Virus record (IMG/VR): IMGVR_UViG_3300046558_000408
Span: 1-47,702 of that record
Strand: one strand, 5' to 3'
Source of the DNA: a virus
DNA length: 47,702 nucleotides
Part shown: positions 12,686 to 19,947 of the stretch, piece after piece
Position numbering within the stretch: position 1 is the stretch's first letter
Layout of the letters: each line of letters opens with the position of its first letter
Notes under the pieces: generated by a model
The model's database searches: none
What the model was told of the DNA's origin: nothing
Seen by the model: only the letters and a program-made list of their open reading frames with translations
Translations under genes and position numbers: made by a program

Positions 12686-13253
12686 GCCTCTCAACCCCCG
12701 TGCCGGCGATGCCCTGTGGACGCTGTGGGAGCGCATGGCCGCGATGTTCCCCGGCAAGTGGGGACGTGACAACGGCCCTGCGCCCATGAAGCAGGACGGG
12801 CAGCTGACCATCGCCGGTGAGACGTGGCTGCAGGTGATCACTGGACTGCGGCCCAGCCAGATCGCCACGGGGATGGCTGCATGCATGCGCGAGTCGCGGG
12901 AATGGCCGCCGAACGCACCCCGGTTCCTCGCCATGTGCCACGACATCCCGTCGCTCTCCCTGGTGGAGCAGGAGCTGGGCCCGGGCCGCGACCGCTGTGG
13001 GTTCACCACGCTGGTCCGCTCAAAGCTCGACCTGCACGTGTATGCAACAGCAGACGGTCAGCACCAGACGCGCCTCGCCCGTGATGCCTACGAGCGCGCC
13101 GTGCGCCACGTGCTGGACGGGCTGCCGATCCCGGCGGCTGTCCCGGCGCTGCCGGCGCCGCCGCCGACGGTAGAGCCGGTGCGCGATCGCGATGCCGCCG
13201 CTGGCGCAATGGCGCGCGCTGCGGCTGAGCTTGGCTTCGGGAGGGTTGCTTGA
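12531..13253 (+). CDS. Lambda P-like helicase loader
   Basis: 240 residues. 'LWERMAAMFPGKWGRDNG', 'AGETWLQVITGLRPSQIATGMAAC' and 'REWPPNAPRFLAMCHDIP' match the Replication protein P family, which loads host DnaB at the phage origin. ATG 12531 has GGAG at 7 nt and overlaps the O-like gene by 155 nt; the first 43 residues are low-complexity Ser/Ala. An internal ATG at 12660 would reduce the overlap but has only a weak ribosome-binding site. The stop shares a base with the next gene's ATG. Confidence 0.86.
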   Translation: MQRFTTVLPTTSASSASSSSAAKQAVAALAAQAAQADRPETSSMAISPLSAEPLNPRAGDALWTLWERMAAMFPGKWGRDNGPAPMKQDGQLTIAGETWLQVITGLRPSQIATGMAACMRESREWPPNAPRFLAMCHDIPSLSLVEQELGPGRDRCGFTTLVRSKLDLHVYATADGQHQTRLARDAYERAVRHVLDGLPIPAAVPALPAPPPTVEPVRDRDAAAGAMARAAAELGFGRVA

Positions 13254-13789
13254 TGTCTGCCACGGAACGCGACTACCAGCTTGATTTGGCTCTGCACTGC
13301 CTGTGCCGGATCGGTGATGCCACGGCTTCCGAGTTGCTGGAGGCCATGGGCAGCGCCGCGCTCGACGCTGGCCACCCACGTCAGCTGCTGCCTGTGACCC
13401 CAGCAGCCGTGGCCGGCCTGCTGCGGGACCTGGACCGGCGGGGCGAAGTGGCTCGGAAGGAGAACAGGCCCAGCTCGCGCGATGGCCGGGCAGTTGCCGT
13501 GTGGGGCCTGAGCACTGAACGCGAGTGCGGAACGCTCCCGATGCCGCCGCGCGCCGGCCAGGCAGGCATGAGCACGGTTGTGGCTATTGCGCCCCTCGGC
13601 ACGCCGGACAGGACCCGCGGCCTCACTCCGGAGCTGCGCATGGGCCTGCTCGAAATGGAGTTCCAAGCGCTGCTCGAGCAGATGGACCGCGACCACCAGG
13701 CCAGCCAAGCGCGCGCGCGGCGCGAGTTCGAAGCGTTCCGCGTCAGGGTGGGCAAGGTGCTGGCGTTCACCGCGGCGCAGCCGGCATGA
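13253..13789 (+). CDS. Unknown protein with N-terminal winged-helix-like segment
   Basis: 178 residues. 'LALHCLCRIGDATASELLEAMG' and 'VTPAAVAGLLRDLDRRGEVARKE...RAVAVWGL' read like a winged helix in which the second helix docks on DNA. The C-terminal half is a long charged helix ('LRMGLLEMEFQALLEQMDRDHQASQARARREFEAFRVRVGKVL'). The ATG overlaps the upstream stop. It may be a small DNA-binding accessory to replication; no family is named. Confidence 0.7.
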   Translation: MSATERDYQLDLALHCLCRIGDATASELLEAMGSAALDAGHPRQLLPVTPAAVAGLLRDLDRRGEVARKENRPSSRDGRAVAVWGLSTERECGTLPMPPRAGQAGMSTVVAIAPLGTPDRTRGLTPELRMGLLEMEFQALLEQMDRDHQASQARARREFEAFRVRVGKVLAFTAAQPA

Positions 13790-14307
13790 CCAAGCCCAGA
13801 AGCAGCCGTTCCCTGCACTATCGGACCGAGCAGGACATGCCGCCTGGCATGCGGCAGCTGGTGCAGCGCGCGCCGGCCGCCGCCACGCCAACGCAGCCAT
13901 CGGGGTACCGGCCGGCCAATGCCGCAGCACTGCTCAGCACCGAGGCGAAGCCCGGCCGTGGGCGGACCAGGCACGTGCCTGGTGAGATGAACAAGACCGA
14001 GCGCGCCTATGCAGCGCATCTGGAGGCACGGAAGCGCTGCGGCGAGATCCTGTGGTTCGGGTTCGAGTGCTGGACGTTCAAGTTGGCAAAGGACACCCGC
14101 TACACACCGGACTTCGTGGTGCAGCTCGGAGATGGCGTGCTCGAGCTGCACGAAGTGAAGGGGCGCAAGCGCGGGAACGGCAAGTACTTCGCCGAAGACG
14201 ACGCGAAGGTGAAGGTCAAGGTGGCGGCAGCGGTGTTTCCGATGTTCGCCGTAAAGGTTTGCTGGCCCGATGGCGCCGGCGGTTGGAATACGGAGGATTT
14301 CTCTTGA
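13786..14307 (+). CDS. DUF1064-type PD-(D/E)XK phage nuclease
   Basis: 173 residues from an ATGA overlap. 'NKTERAYAAHLEARKRCGEILWFGFECWTFKLAKDTRYTPDFVVQL...LELHEVKGRK' shows the order expected for the nuclease core: a Glu-containing helix, PDF (catalytic Asp) and E-x-H-E-V-K-G (Glu and Lys). It is then followed by 'DDAKVKVKVAAAVFPMFAVKVCW'. Such proteins are recurrent between replication and lysis genes and probably act as endonucleases or Holliday-junction processing enzymes. The first ~70 residues are disordered and Pro/Ala-rich. Confidence 0.78.
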   Translation: MTKPRSSRSLHYRTEQDMPPGMRQLVQRAPAAATPTQPSGYRPANAAALLSTEAKPGRGRTRHVPGEMNKTERAYAAHLEARKRCGEILWFGFECWTFKLAKDTRYTPDFVVQLGDGVLELHEVKGRKRGNGKYFAEDDAKVKVKVAAAVFPMFAVKVCWPDGAGGWNTEDFS

Positions 14308-15092
14308 GCGAGATGATGATTGGCAGCGCCGCGGTGCGCCGCGATGAGGCCGGGCGCTTCTGCCTTAACGACCTGCACCGCGCGTCGGGCGGGGAGCGGC
14401 GGCACCAGCCGGGTGAGTGGATCCGCTTGGGCCAGACCGAAGACCTGGTCGAAGAACTGGCCAAATCCGCAGATCCCCGTAGTTACCCGATCGACACCCG
14501 CGTCGGCCGCGGCGGCGGCACCTACGTGGCGCGTGAGCTTGTGTACGCCTACGCGATGTGGATCAGCGCCGCGTTTCACCTGCAGGTGATCCGAGCTTAC
14601 GACCAGCTGCAGGCCGCGCCGGCTGGGCCCAGCCCGCTGGTGGCGTTGGACGACCCGGCGACGTTGCGTGGCCTCCTGCTGACCTATACCGAGCGGGTCG
14701 AATCTTTGCAGGCGCGGGTCCACCACCAGGAACCGCAGGTGCGCGCGCTGCAGCAGCTCGCAGGCGCCGACGGTGCGTTCAACATCACCACCGCGGCAAA
14801 GATGCTTCAGATCAAGCCCCGCCAGCTGTTCGCGTGGCTGGAGCAGAACGGCTGGATCTATCGCCGGGCCGGCAGCCGCAACTGGCTCGCCTATCAACCC
14901 CGGCTCAACACGGGCGTGCTCAGCCATAAAGCCATCGTTACCGGTGGCAGGGACGACGTCCAGCGCGTGCACGAACAGGTGCTTGTGACCGCGAAGGGGC
15001 TGACTCGGCTCGCTGAGCTGATCAACCGCGAACAGCTCGGCTGGGCGCCGGCGGACCACACCCGCGCGCAGCACCTGACGGTGCCGGCATGA
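14304..15092 (+). CDS. KilA-N / KilAC domain antirepressor
   Basis: 262 residues. The TTG start at 14304 overlaps the upstream stop (TTGA), with GGAGG 7 nt upstream; ATG codons three codons further in are less well placed. Residues ~5-100 are a KilA-N domain ('GEWIRLGQTEDLVEELA', 'GGGTYVARELVYAYAMWISAAFHLQVIRAYDQL'). A coiled linker leads to a C-terminal KilAC/ANT domain ('FNITTAAKMLQIKPRQLFAWLEQNGWIYRRAGSRNWLAY...LVTAKGLTRLAELI'). Antirepressors of this type inactivate phage repressors and can trigger induction, plausible here because the repressor lacks a cleavage domain. Confidence 0.87.
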   Translation: MSEMMIGSAAVRRDEAGRFCLNDLHRASGGERRHQPGEWIRLGQTEDLVEELAKSADPRSYPIDTRVGRGGGTYVARELVYAYAMWISAAFHLQVIRAYDQLQAAPAGPSPLVALDDPATLRGLLLTYTERVESLQARVHHQEPQVRALQQLAGADGAFNITTAAKMLQIKPRQLFAWLEQNGWIYRRAGSRNWLAYQPRLNTGVLSHKAIVTGGRDDVQRVHEQVLVTAKGLTRLAELINREQLGWAPADHTRAQHLTVPA

Positions 15093-15268
15093 GCACGCTG
15101 CCCACCTTCGAAAGCCTGGACGAGGCCACCCACCATCTCTACCTCGCCGGTGAAGCCGGACCCATCCTGTGCCGTGTAGATGGCAGCTCCTGGCTTGCCT
15201 GGCAGGACGGTCGTTCGAAGCTGATAGCGGACGAGGTCGGCGACGTCGACGGGTGCATAGCCGCATGA
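15089..15268 (+). CDS. Small unknown protein, 59 residues
   Basis: 59 residues, starting in an ATGA overlap with the antirepressor gene and ending in an ATGA overlap with the next gene. 'LPTFESLDEATHHLYLAGEAGPILCRVDGSSWLAWQDGRSKLIAD' reads as a small helix-beta-beta fold. The two-sided coupling strongly supports it as real. Function unknown. Confidence 0.66.
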   Translation: MSTLPTFESLDEATHHLYLAGEAGPILCRVDGSSWLAWQDGRSKLIADEVGDVDGCIAA

Positions 15269-16008
15269 ACCCGCTCACTCCATGTGCCAACTGCGGCGAA
15301 CGGCGAGTTGGTGTGCGCGTACACGCGGCGAAGCGTGGTGCATCGACCGCCCAGGTGGCATGCATCGTGTGCGGGGCCAAGGGACCGCTGATCACCTCAA
15401 ATGAAGGCAGCGCCGTTGACGAGGCAGCCCGGCAGTGGAACACCCTTCCTGCGGCAGCGCTGCCCGAGGTGCCAGAGCGCGCTGGAGCCCAGCCCGCCAA
15501 GTGGCTTGGGACCGAAAGCACGCGGGATCCGCTGGAGCTGCTGGCACGCATGGTCGTGTCGGGCAGCTACCGTGTGCCCGTAGAGGGCAGGGCGACACTG
15601 CCCCCGATGAGTTCGGCGGACGTTGCCGGGGCGCTGGGGATGATGCGCGATCCGCTGGCGAAGGCGGCGGCGTTGGCGGTGGCGTTGCGCGCCGAGGGTG
15701 TGGACCTCGCCCGGTTCGGGCGGTTGGCACTGCAGCGGGTGGTGCGCGCGCTGCACCATTACGACGGCCACGTGCCCCTCCAGCTGGAATGTCCGGCAGA
15801 TCGGTGGCGACTGCGGCTGGTGCTGCAGGATGCTGCCGACGACCTTGTGTGGCCAGAGCGAAAGCGCCCATCGGCGGAGGCCGCGCGCGCGGTGAAGATG
15901 CGGAAAGGGAACTACCTAGTCGTCTACAAGATCGCCGGGGGCACGGTCTGTCAGGCACTTGAGGATGCCCGTCGTGAGTTTCGGATTAGGCTTTTTTCAG
16001 GCGTCTGA
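15265..16008 (+). CDS. Protein with Lar-like zinc-ribbon N-terminus
   Basis: 247 residues. Residues 1-65 contain C-A-N-C-G ... C-I-V-C-G-A-K-G ... A-A-R-Q-W-N-T-L, the layout of the Lar restriction-alleviation zinc ribbon found in lambdoid phages. The remaining ~180 residues are unfamiliar: a helical segment 'MSSADVAGALGMMRDPLAKAAALAVAL' and a conserved-looking end 'KMRKGNYLVVYKIAGGTVCQALEDARREFR'. The gene lies last in the early right operon, the place of lambda Q, so a late-gene antiterminator role for the C-terminal part is conceivable. The Lar match is to the cysteine spacing and WN motif only. Confidence 0.65.
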   Translation: MNPLTPCANCGERRVGVRVHAAKRGASTAQVACIVCGAKGPLITSNEGSAVDEAARQWNTLPAAALPEVPERAGAQPAKWLGTESTRDPLELLARMVVSGSYRVPVEGRATLPPMSSADVAGALGMMRDPLAKAAALAVALRAEGVDLARFGRLALQRVVRALHHYDGHVPLQLECPADRWRLRLVLQDAADDLVWPERKRPSAEAARAVKMRKGNYLVVYKIAGGTVCQALEDARREFRIRLFSGV

Positions 16009-16167
16009 TGCGCCCGTTGTAGGCCATGAGACTAACTAACTGTCTGCAAGCTGTGCGGGGCGCTGCTCGCACCCCTAGATAACTTCCGGTCGAACCAACA
16101 TCTCCAGGCTTCGCGTTGCCGCACGTAGAGGATGCGCTGCGGCATACGCGTCACACGAGCGGGCGGG

Positions 16168-16935
16168 TCAAGCGCCGCTATCGCCGTCTTCATCTTCGCT
16201 TGTGAAAAGCAGGTCGATCTGAGCTCTCAAGCGAGCTTTATCGGCTTCAAAAAATGGCGACGGAATGACGAGCCATGCGCGTCGTCCGCCCGGAAGTCTT
16301 ACAGGGATGCGATCTTCGTCTTGCATCAAGTCTTCAGCGCGCGCCATCGGTGAGTTGTATTGCTGCGCCGCTATCGCGCCGACCGACGCGGGTACAGCCG
16401 TAGGCGGTGGATCCGCCGCCTCTTCGTGCTCACGCATGCTTTCTATGCCGCCAGCCTCGCCTTGTGCGTAGTATCCAGCGAACTCCACCGACTGCCGGAA
16501 GGCAATGAGCACAGACTCTGCCGCCGATGGGGCAAAGCCTCTCTGTATGAGCTCATACCTTAAGTTGGGATCCGAAGGAAGGGCAGACGCGTACTTGTCG
16601 AGCAATTCTTCGTACAGCGCCGGCGTGCGAAGAAACTTCTTCAGCAGGTCCGCTTTAAGAGAGTCGCTGGGAGCAAACTTGAGCGATTCCACGTCCTTTG
16701 AGATCGCTAGGACGCCGTCAGACACTCGTTCGGCCAACCCAAAGTATCTTAGAGAGGCAATCATCTGCAACGCCGTGCCGTTGTTGGCCGATTTGTAGCC
16801 CATATTTTGAGCAAACACCTCGGTGGGCATTGGATGCAGCCGCTCCTTTGCATAGATCTTCAGCGCCCTCTCAAACGCATCCGGAAGAGAACTTGAAGGC
16901 GCACGCGGGCTCTTCTTCCTAATGGCGACGTTCAT
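16168..16935 (-). CDS. Accessory protein with possible winged helix, divergent from AbiE-like pair
   Basis: 255 residues from ATG 16935 (an upstream ATG at 16965 is less likely). Residues ~20-75 'PDAFERALKIYAKERLHPMPTEVFAQNMGYKSANNGTALQMIASLRYFGLAERVSDG' look like a winged helix of the DUF5343-like type. 'SLKADLLKKFLRTPALYEELLDKY' and 'NLRYELIQRGFAPSAAESVLIAFRQSVEFAGYY' continue the helical core. An acidic, Pro-rich tail with 'RLPGGRRAWLVIPSPFFEADKARLRAQIDLLF' ends the protein. It lies in an AT-richer segment unlike the flanking genes, suggesting recent acquisition. It may regulate, or be the effector of, the divergent two-gene cassette. Confidence 0.7.
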   Translation of the reverse strand: MNVAIRKKSPRAPSSSLPDAFERALKIYAKERLHPMPTEVFAQNMGYKSANNGTALQMIASLRYFGLAERVSDGVLAISKDVESLKFAPSDSLKADLLKKFLRTPALYEELLDKYASALPSDPNLRYELIQRGFAPSAAESVLIAFRQSVEFAGYYAQGEAGGIESMREHEEAADPPPTAVPASVGAIAAQQYNSPMARAEDLMQDEDRIPVRLPGGRRAWLVIPSPFFEADKARLRAQIDLLFTSEDEDGDSGA

Positions 16936-16984
16936 GGGTTCCCTCAACTGGCGATGACGTGGCAATTAAACCACATGCGCAACA

Positions 16985-17016
16985 GTTTTCAAAACCATGC
17001 GTAGGCTATTGAAAAC
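16985..17016. promoter_or_regulatory. Inverted repeat GTTTTCAA-N16-TTGAAAAC
   Basis: Two perfect 8-bp arms (16985-16992 and 17009-17016) lie 50 bp upstream of the minus-strand gene start, with another CAGTTTTA at 17021. A likely binding site for a dimeric regulator controlling the divergent genes. Confidence 0.55.
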
Positions 17017-17052
17017 AAAGCAGTTTTATTTTAGGAACTCAATTCAAACTGG

Positions 17053-17080
17053 GTATTCGCTATTCGCGAATAGCGAATAC
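17053..17080. promoter_or_regulatory. Perfect 28-bp palindrome, putative operator of the toxin-antitoxin-like pair
   Basis: The half GTATTCGCTATTCG is followed by its exact reverse complement with no spacer. It also contains two nested ATTCGC direct repeats. Placed 59 bp before the antitoxin ATG, where AbiEi-type antitoxins bind inverted repeats to autoregulate. Confidence 0.72.
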
Positions 17081-17138
17081 GACGTAGCGTTGCCGTTTTG
17101 TGAGAGTATTTGGTGATCGTGGACCTAGGCGTACCCTG

Positions 17139-17663
17139 ATGGCCAATCGTCAAGCAGTTTTGAAACCACAAGATCTGGTCGTAGCGACTAAGATCGCAGT
17201 CAGCCGGGACTGGCCGATTGTCTATGCGAGGCTGGGGGCAGAGCTAGGGATCTCCGCCTCAGAAACGCATGCTTGCGTTGCGCGCTGCTTGACCGCGGGA
17301 TTGCTCTCCAAGATCGCTGGTAGCACTGAACCGGTCCGCGGCGCCCTAGAAGAATTCATCTTGCATGGTGTGCGTTATTGCTTCCCTCCCACATTTGGCA
17401 CTGCGGCAGTAGGTATGCCGACTGGGGCGTCCGCACCAGCGCTCCGCGAGAACTTCTCGCCCGATGGGACGGACTTTGTCTGGCCCTTCACCGGCGGCAC
17501 TGTTCGCGGCATAGCGCTATACCCGCTTTATCCCTCTGTGCCGGTTGCGGCTCAGGCGGACACGAAGCTCTACGATGTACTAACGCTTGTTGACGCAATT
17601 AGAGCAGGCGCCGCGCGTGAACGCGAACTGGCGGCAATCAAGCTGAGGCAATGTCTCGCATGA
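17139..17663 (+). CDS. AbiE-type antitoxin-like winged-helix protein
   Basis: 174 residues from ATG 17139 (GTG 17100 is an alternative; neither has a strong ribosome-binding site). 'LKPQDLVVATKIAVSRDWPIVYARLGAELGISASETHACVARCLTAGLLSKI' is an N-terminal winged helix. Later 'LEEFILHGVRYCFPPTFGTAAVGMPTGASAPAL' and 'LYDVLTLVDAIRAGAARERELAAIKL' form the conserved C-terminal part. It overlaps the downstream nucleotidyltransferase gene by 13 nt, the usual antitoxin-before-toxin layout of AbiE-like type IV systems. Probably represses its own promoter via the 28-bp palindrome. Confidence 0.76.
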   Translation: MANRQAVLKPQDLVVATKIAVSRDWPIVYARLGAELGISASETHACVARCLTAGLLSKIAGSTEPVRGALEEFILHGVRYCFPPTFGTAAVGMPTGASAPALRENFSPDGTDFVWPFTGGTVRGIALYPLYPSVPVAAQADTKLYDVLTLVDAIRAGAARERELAAIKLRQCLA

Positions 17664-18343
17664 TTCGGCAACAGGCGAATCTCGCAATTCTCGAGCTTGC
17701 GGCGGCAGCTTTGGAGCCTGTTCTTCCAGAGCTCGCTTTAGTTGGCGGGTGTGCAGTGGGAATACTCATTACAGATGAAACGCGACCTGAGGTTCGCGCG
17801 ACGATCGACGTGGATCTCGTTGCCGAGGTCACTACATACACCGGCTATGAAGAACTATGCCATAAGCTGCGCGCCCTCGGCTTCCAAGATGGAGACATTG
17901 TCTGTCGCTTCAAACTTGGCTCGTTAATTGTGGACGTGGTGCCGATCGAAGAATCGATCCTGGGATTCGGAAATCCTTGGTTCGAGCCTGCAGCGCGCGA
18001 CGCAGCGCTCTACACTCTACCCAGTGGGCGAACGATACGGCATGTCACTGCTCCTTATCTATTGGCGACCAAGCTAGGAGCGTTCAGTGGCAGGGGAAAC
18101 GGCGACTACCTTCATCATGACATCGAAGACATCGTCAATTTGATCGACGGGCGTCCCTCTGTAGTGGACGAAGTGGTCGCCTTAGGGGGAGCAGTTAGGG
18201 AGTACATCGAGGATCAATTTGATGCTCTGCTTGCCGATGTGGCCTTTGCCGACTCGATGCAGTCGCACTTTCATCCTTCCGAGGACCATAGCGTGCGAAT
18301 TCCCCTGGTACTCGGGCGGATGCGGCGTCTGGCTGGACTGTGA
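17651..18343 (+). CDS. AbiEii-like nucleotidyltransferase, putative toxin
   Basis: 230 residues. 'LALVGGCAVGILITDETRPEVRATIDVDLVAEV' gives the GG...DxD nucleotidyltransferase signature, and 'LGSLIVDVVP' supplies the third acidic residue. 'YLLATKLGAFSGRGNGDYLHHDIEDIVNLIDGR' matches the C-terminal part of AbiEii/MenT-like proteins. Such enzymes modify tRNA or other targets with nucleotides and cause abortive infection or stasis. All catalytic residues look intact. Together with the upstream gene it forms a plausible prophage-borne anti-phage module. Confidence 0.8.
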   Translation: MSRMIRQQANLAILELAAAALEPVLPELALVGGCAVGILITDETRPEVRATIDVDLVAEVTTYTGYEELCHKLRALGFQDGDIVCRFKLGSLIVDVVPIEESILGFGNPWFEPAARDAALYTLPSGRTIRHVTAPYLLATKLGAFSGRGNGDYLHHDIEDIVNLIDGRPSVVDEVVALGGAVREYIEDQFDALLADVAFADSMQSHFHPSEDHSVRIPLVLGRMRRLAGL

Positions 18344-18801
18344 GTGATCCAGACAAGGTCCCGTTAGCCCAGCGGTAGGACGATACGAGCTGCACGCACA
18401 TCGATGAGCCAGTCGCGACTTGCATAGAGTTTTGTTGGAAACGCTTCAGTGAGCAGCCGGCCCTTGGGTCTCTCGGGATGAGTGCGGTAACGTACATGAA
18501 CGAGTTGCTTGACGGGTCCTGATCTGCTAGCAGCAGGCTAAGCTCGGCGATAAGCTTGGCATTGCGTTGCAGTGCAGACGTCGCGCGCGCCGTCCTAGTA
18601 AAAATTTTGGCAGGGGAAAGCTTAATTTTTGCGCACGGTGCGGTAGGTGCGGTAAGCAACATTACCGCACTTGATTTGGGAACCAGGAGTAGTTCAGTCT
18701 TGCTACCGTGGGCGAAGAAAGTAACCCGCCATATGAAGCCGTAGGCTCGAGCTCGGGAGGCTCGATCACCTGCGGCTTCGCTATTTTCGTGCGCCAGCAA
18801 A
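18344..18801. other. 458-base non-coding stretch before the tRNA genes, with two strong hairpins
   Basis: No credible gene; the minus-strand frame crossing it begins antisense to the tRNA and is rejected. It holds a perfect stem GTGCGGTAA-loop GCAACA-TTACCGCAC (18647-18670), preceded by a direct GGTGCGGTA copy. It also holds a long nested hairpin at 18735-18779 with outer arms GAAGCCGTAGG / CCTGCGGCTTC. Near 18358-18385 is a tRNA D-arm-like piece (TAGCCCAGCGGTAGGAC) without a matching 3' half. It may contain the tRNA promoter or a structured RNA. Confidence 0.6.
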
Positions 18802-18886
18802 GGGGCGAGCTGCCAGATGGGCGCCGGGCCGGACTGTAAATCTGGCGTCTGAGACTCGCGTGGTTCGACTCCACGTCGCCCCACCA
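18802..18886 (+). tRNA. tRNA-Tyr (anticodon GTA)
   Basis: 85 nt with CCA encoded. Acceptor arms GGGGCGA / TCGCCCC are perfect. The anticodon stem CCGGA/TCTGG encloses loop CTGTAAA (anticodon GTA), there is a class II variable arm (GTCTGAGAC), and the T-arm is CGTGG-TTCGACT-CCACG. The length is exactly that of bacterial tRNA-Tyr. The D-arm (TGCCAGATGGGC region) pairs poorly, so the molecule is divergent and may be a phage-adapted or decaying tRNA. Confidence 0.82.
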
Positions 18887-18960
18887 TTCCGAACTACGGG
18901 GATTCCCGTAATTTCCACAAGTGACAATCAGGGCCGACCCCCGGCGGGGCCTTTCCGTTT

Positions 18961-19034
18961 GCGGGCCTGGCCGATTGGTCAGGCCTCACCCTTCCAAGGT
19001 GACCAGGTGGGTTCGATTCCCACGGCCCGCTCCA
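18961..19034 (+). tRNA. tRNA-Gly (anticodon TCC)
   Basis: 74 nt with CCA encoded. Acceptor GCGGGCC / GGCCCGC, D-stem GCC/GGC, anticodon stem-loop TCACC-CTTCCAA-GGTGA (TCC), and T-arm GTGGG-TTCGATT-CCCAC are all well formed. TCC reads GGA/GGG, codons that a high-GC host uses little, so it could help translate some phage genes. Confidence 0.93.
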
Positions 19035-19045
19035 CCATCAAGCAG

Positions 19046-19080
19046 GGCGGCGACTTGATGCTTGCAGGCATCAAGCCGCC
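19046..19080. other. Strong hairpin downstream of the tRNAs
   Basis: CTTGATGC (19054-19061) pairs with GCATCAAG (19068-19075). Outside a 3-nt bulge a further 5 bp (GGCGG / CCGCC) close the stem. No T-run follows, so it is more a processing or 3'-end stabiliser than a classic terminator. Confidence 0.5.
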
Positions 19081-19182
19081 GCCGCAGTACACGCGTTTCA
19101 GCCGCGTGCCATTGACCTAGGCCCTGCCGCTCTCCGGAGAGCGCGTGCAGTTTGCTTAACGAATGTCGCAATAGCTGAGACT

Positions 19183-19947
19183 TTGAAGACAAAAACCCTT
19201 TTCCCATGGCCGGGTGGCAAGACACGCCTGGCGAAGAACCTCCTGCCGCTGATCAATGAGCGGCCCCACACCTGTTATGTCGAAGCCTTCGCCGGAAGCG
19301 CAGCGATGCTTTTCGAGCGGTCACCGGCAAAGATCGAAGTCCTGAATGACACGCACGGCGAGCTGGTCAGGCTTTTCCGTGTCGTGGCCAACCACTTAGA
19401 CGAGTTCGTCCGCCACTTTAGGTGGTCCCTCACTAGCCGAGAGATGTATCGGTGGGCCCACCTCCAAGACGTGGAAACGCTGACCGACATCCAGCGTGCA
19501 GCCCGGTTCTACTACCTTCAGAAGCTGAGTTTCGGCGCCAAGTTAGAGGGGCAGACGTTCGGCGTCGGCCCGACCTCCACGAAACGAATCAACTTGATGC
19601 GGCTGGAGCAGGACCTGAGCGACGCACACCTCCGGCTCCAAGGCGTCGTGGTTGAGAACCTTGGTTGGCAGCGATGTGTCGAGAAATACGACCGAGCCGA
19701 GACGCTGTTCCTCTTGGATCCCCCGTATTGGGAAACCACCGGTTATGGGGAACCCTTTCCCCTGCAGCAGTACGAGCAGCTTGCCTCCACGATGGCGGGA
19801 TTGAAGGGCAGGGCGATCCTGACCATCAACGACCACCCCGAGATGCGCCGGCTGTTTGACCAGTTCGAGCGGAGGGAGGTCCCCATCCGCTACACCGTCG
19901 GGGGCGGCGCCGGCGTGGCGCGGACTGAGCTGATCTATGTCACATAG
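19183..19947 (+). CDS. DNA adenine methyltransferase (D12 class, Dam-like)
   Basis: 254 residues from a TTG start (no ATG is possible upstream in frame; ribosome-binding site weak). Motifs: 'PWPGGKTRLAKNLLPLI' (7-23, the FxGGK-type SAM/DNA region), 'VEAFAGSAAMLF' (33-44, SAM binding), and catalytic DPPY at 179-182 followed by W. The protein methylates N6 of adenine in a short site, most often GATC in this class. No restriction enzyme is beside it, so it probably protects phage DNA from host cleavage or alters gene expression. It sits in the accessory island between the tRNAs and lysis genes. Confidence 0.92.
   Translation: MKTKTLFPWPGGKTRLAKNLLPLINERPHTCYVEAFAGSAAMLFERSPAKIEVLNDTHGELVRLFRVVANHLDEFVRHFRWSLTSREMYRWAHLQDVETLTDIQRAARFYYLQKLSFGAKLEGQTFGVGPTSTKRINLMRLEQDLSDAHLRLQGVVVENLGWQRCVEKYDRAETLFLLDPPYWETTGYGEPFPLQQYEQLASTMAGLKGRAILTINDHPEMRRLFDQFERREVPIRYTVGGGAGVARTELIYVT

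Noticed and set aside
18356-18385. tRNA-like 5' segment TAGCCCAGCGGTAGGAC
   Set aside because: No anticodon arm, T-loop or 3' acceptor half follows at the right distance; at most a remnant.
18195-18887. A 230-residue minus-strand open frame across the tRNA region
   Set aside because: Its start is the antisense of the tRNA-Tyr gene ('GVEPRESQTPDLQSGP' is a familiar antisense-tRNA artefact) and its end overlaps the nucleotidyltransferase gene.
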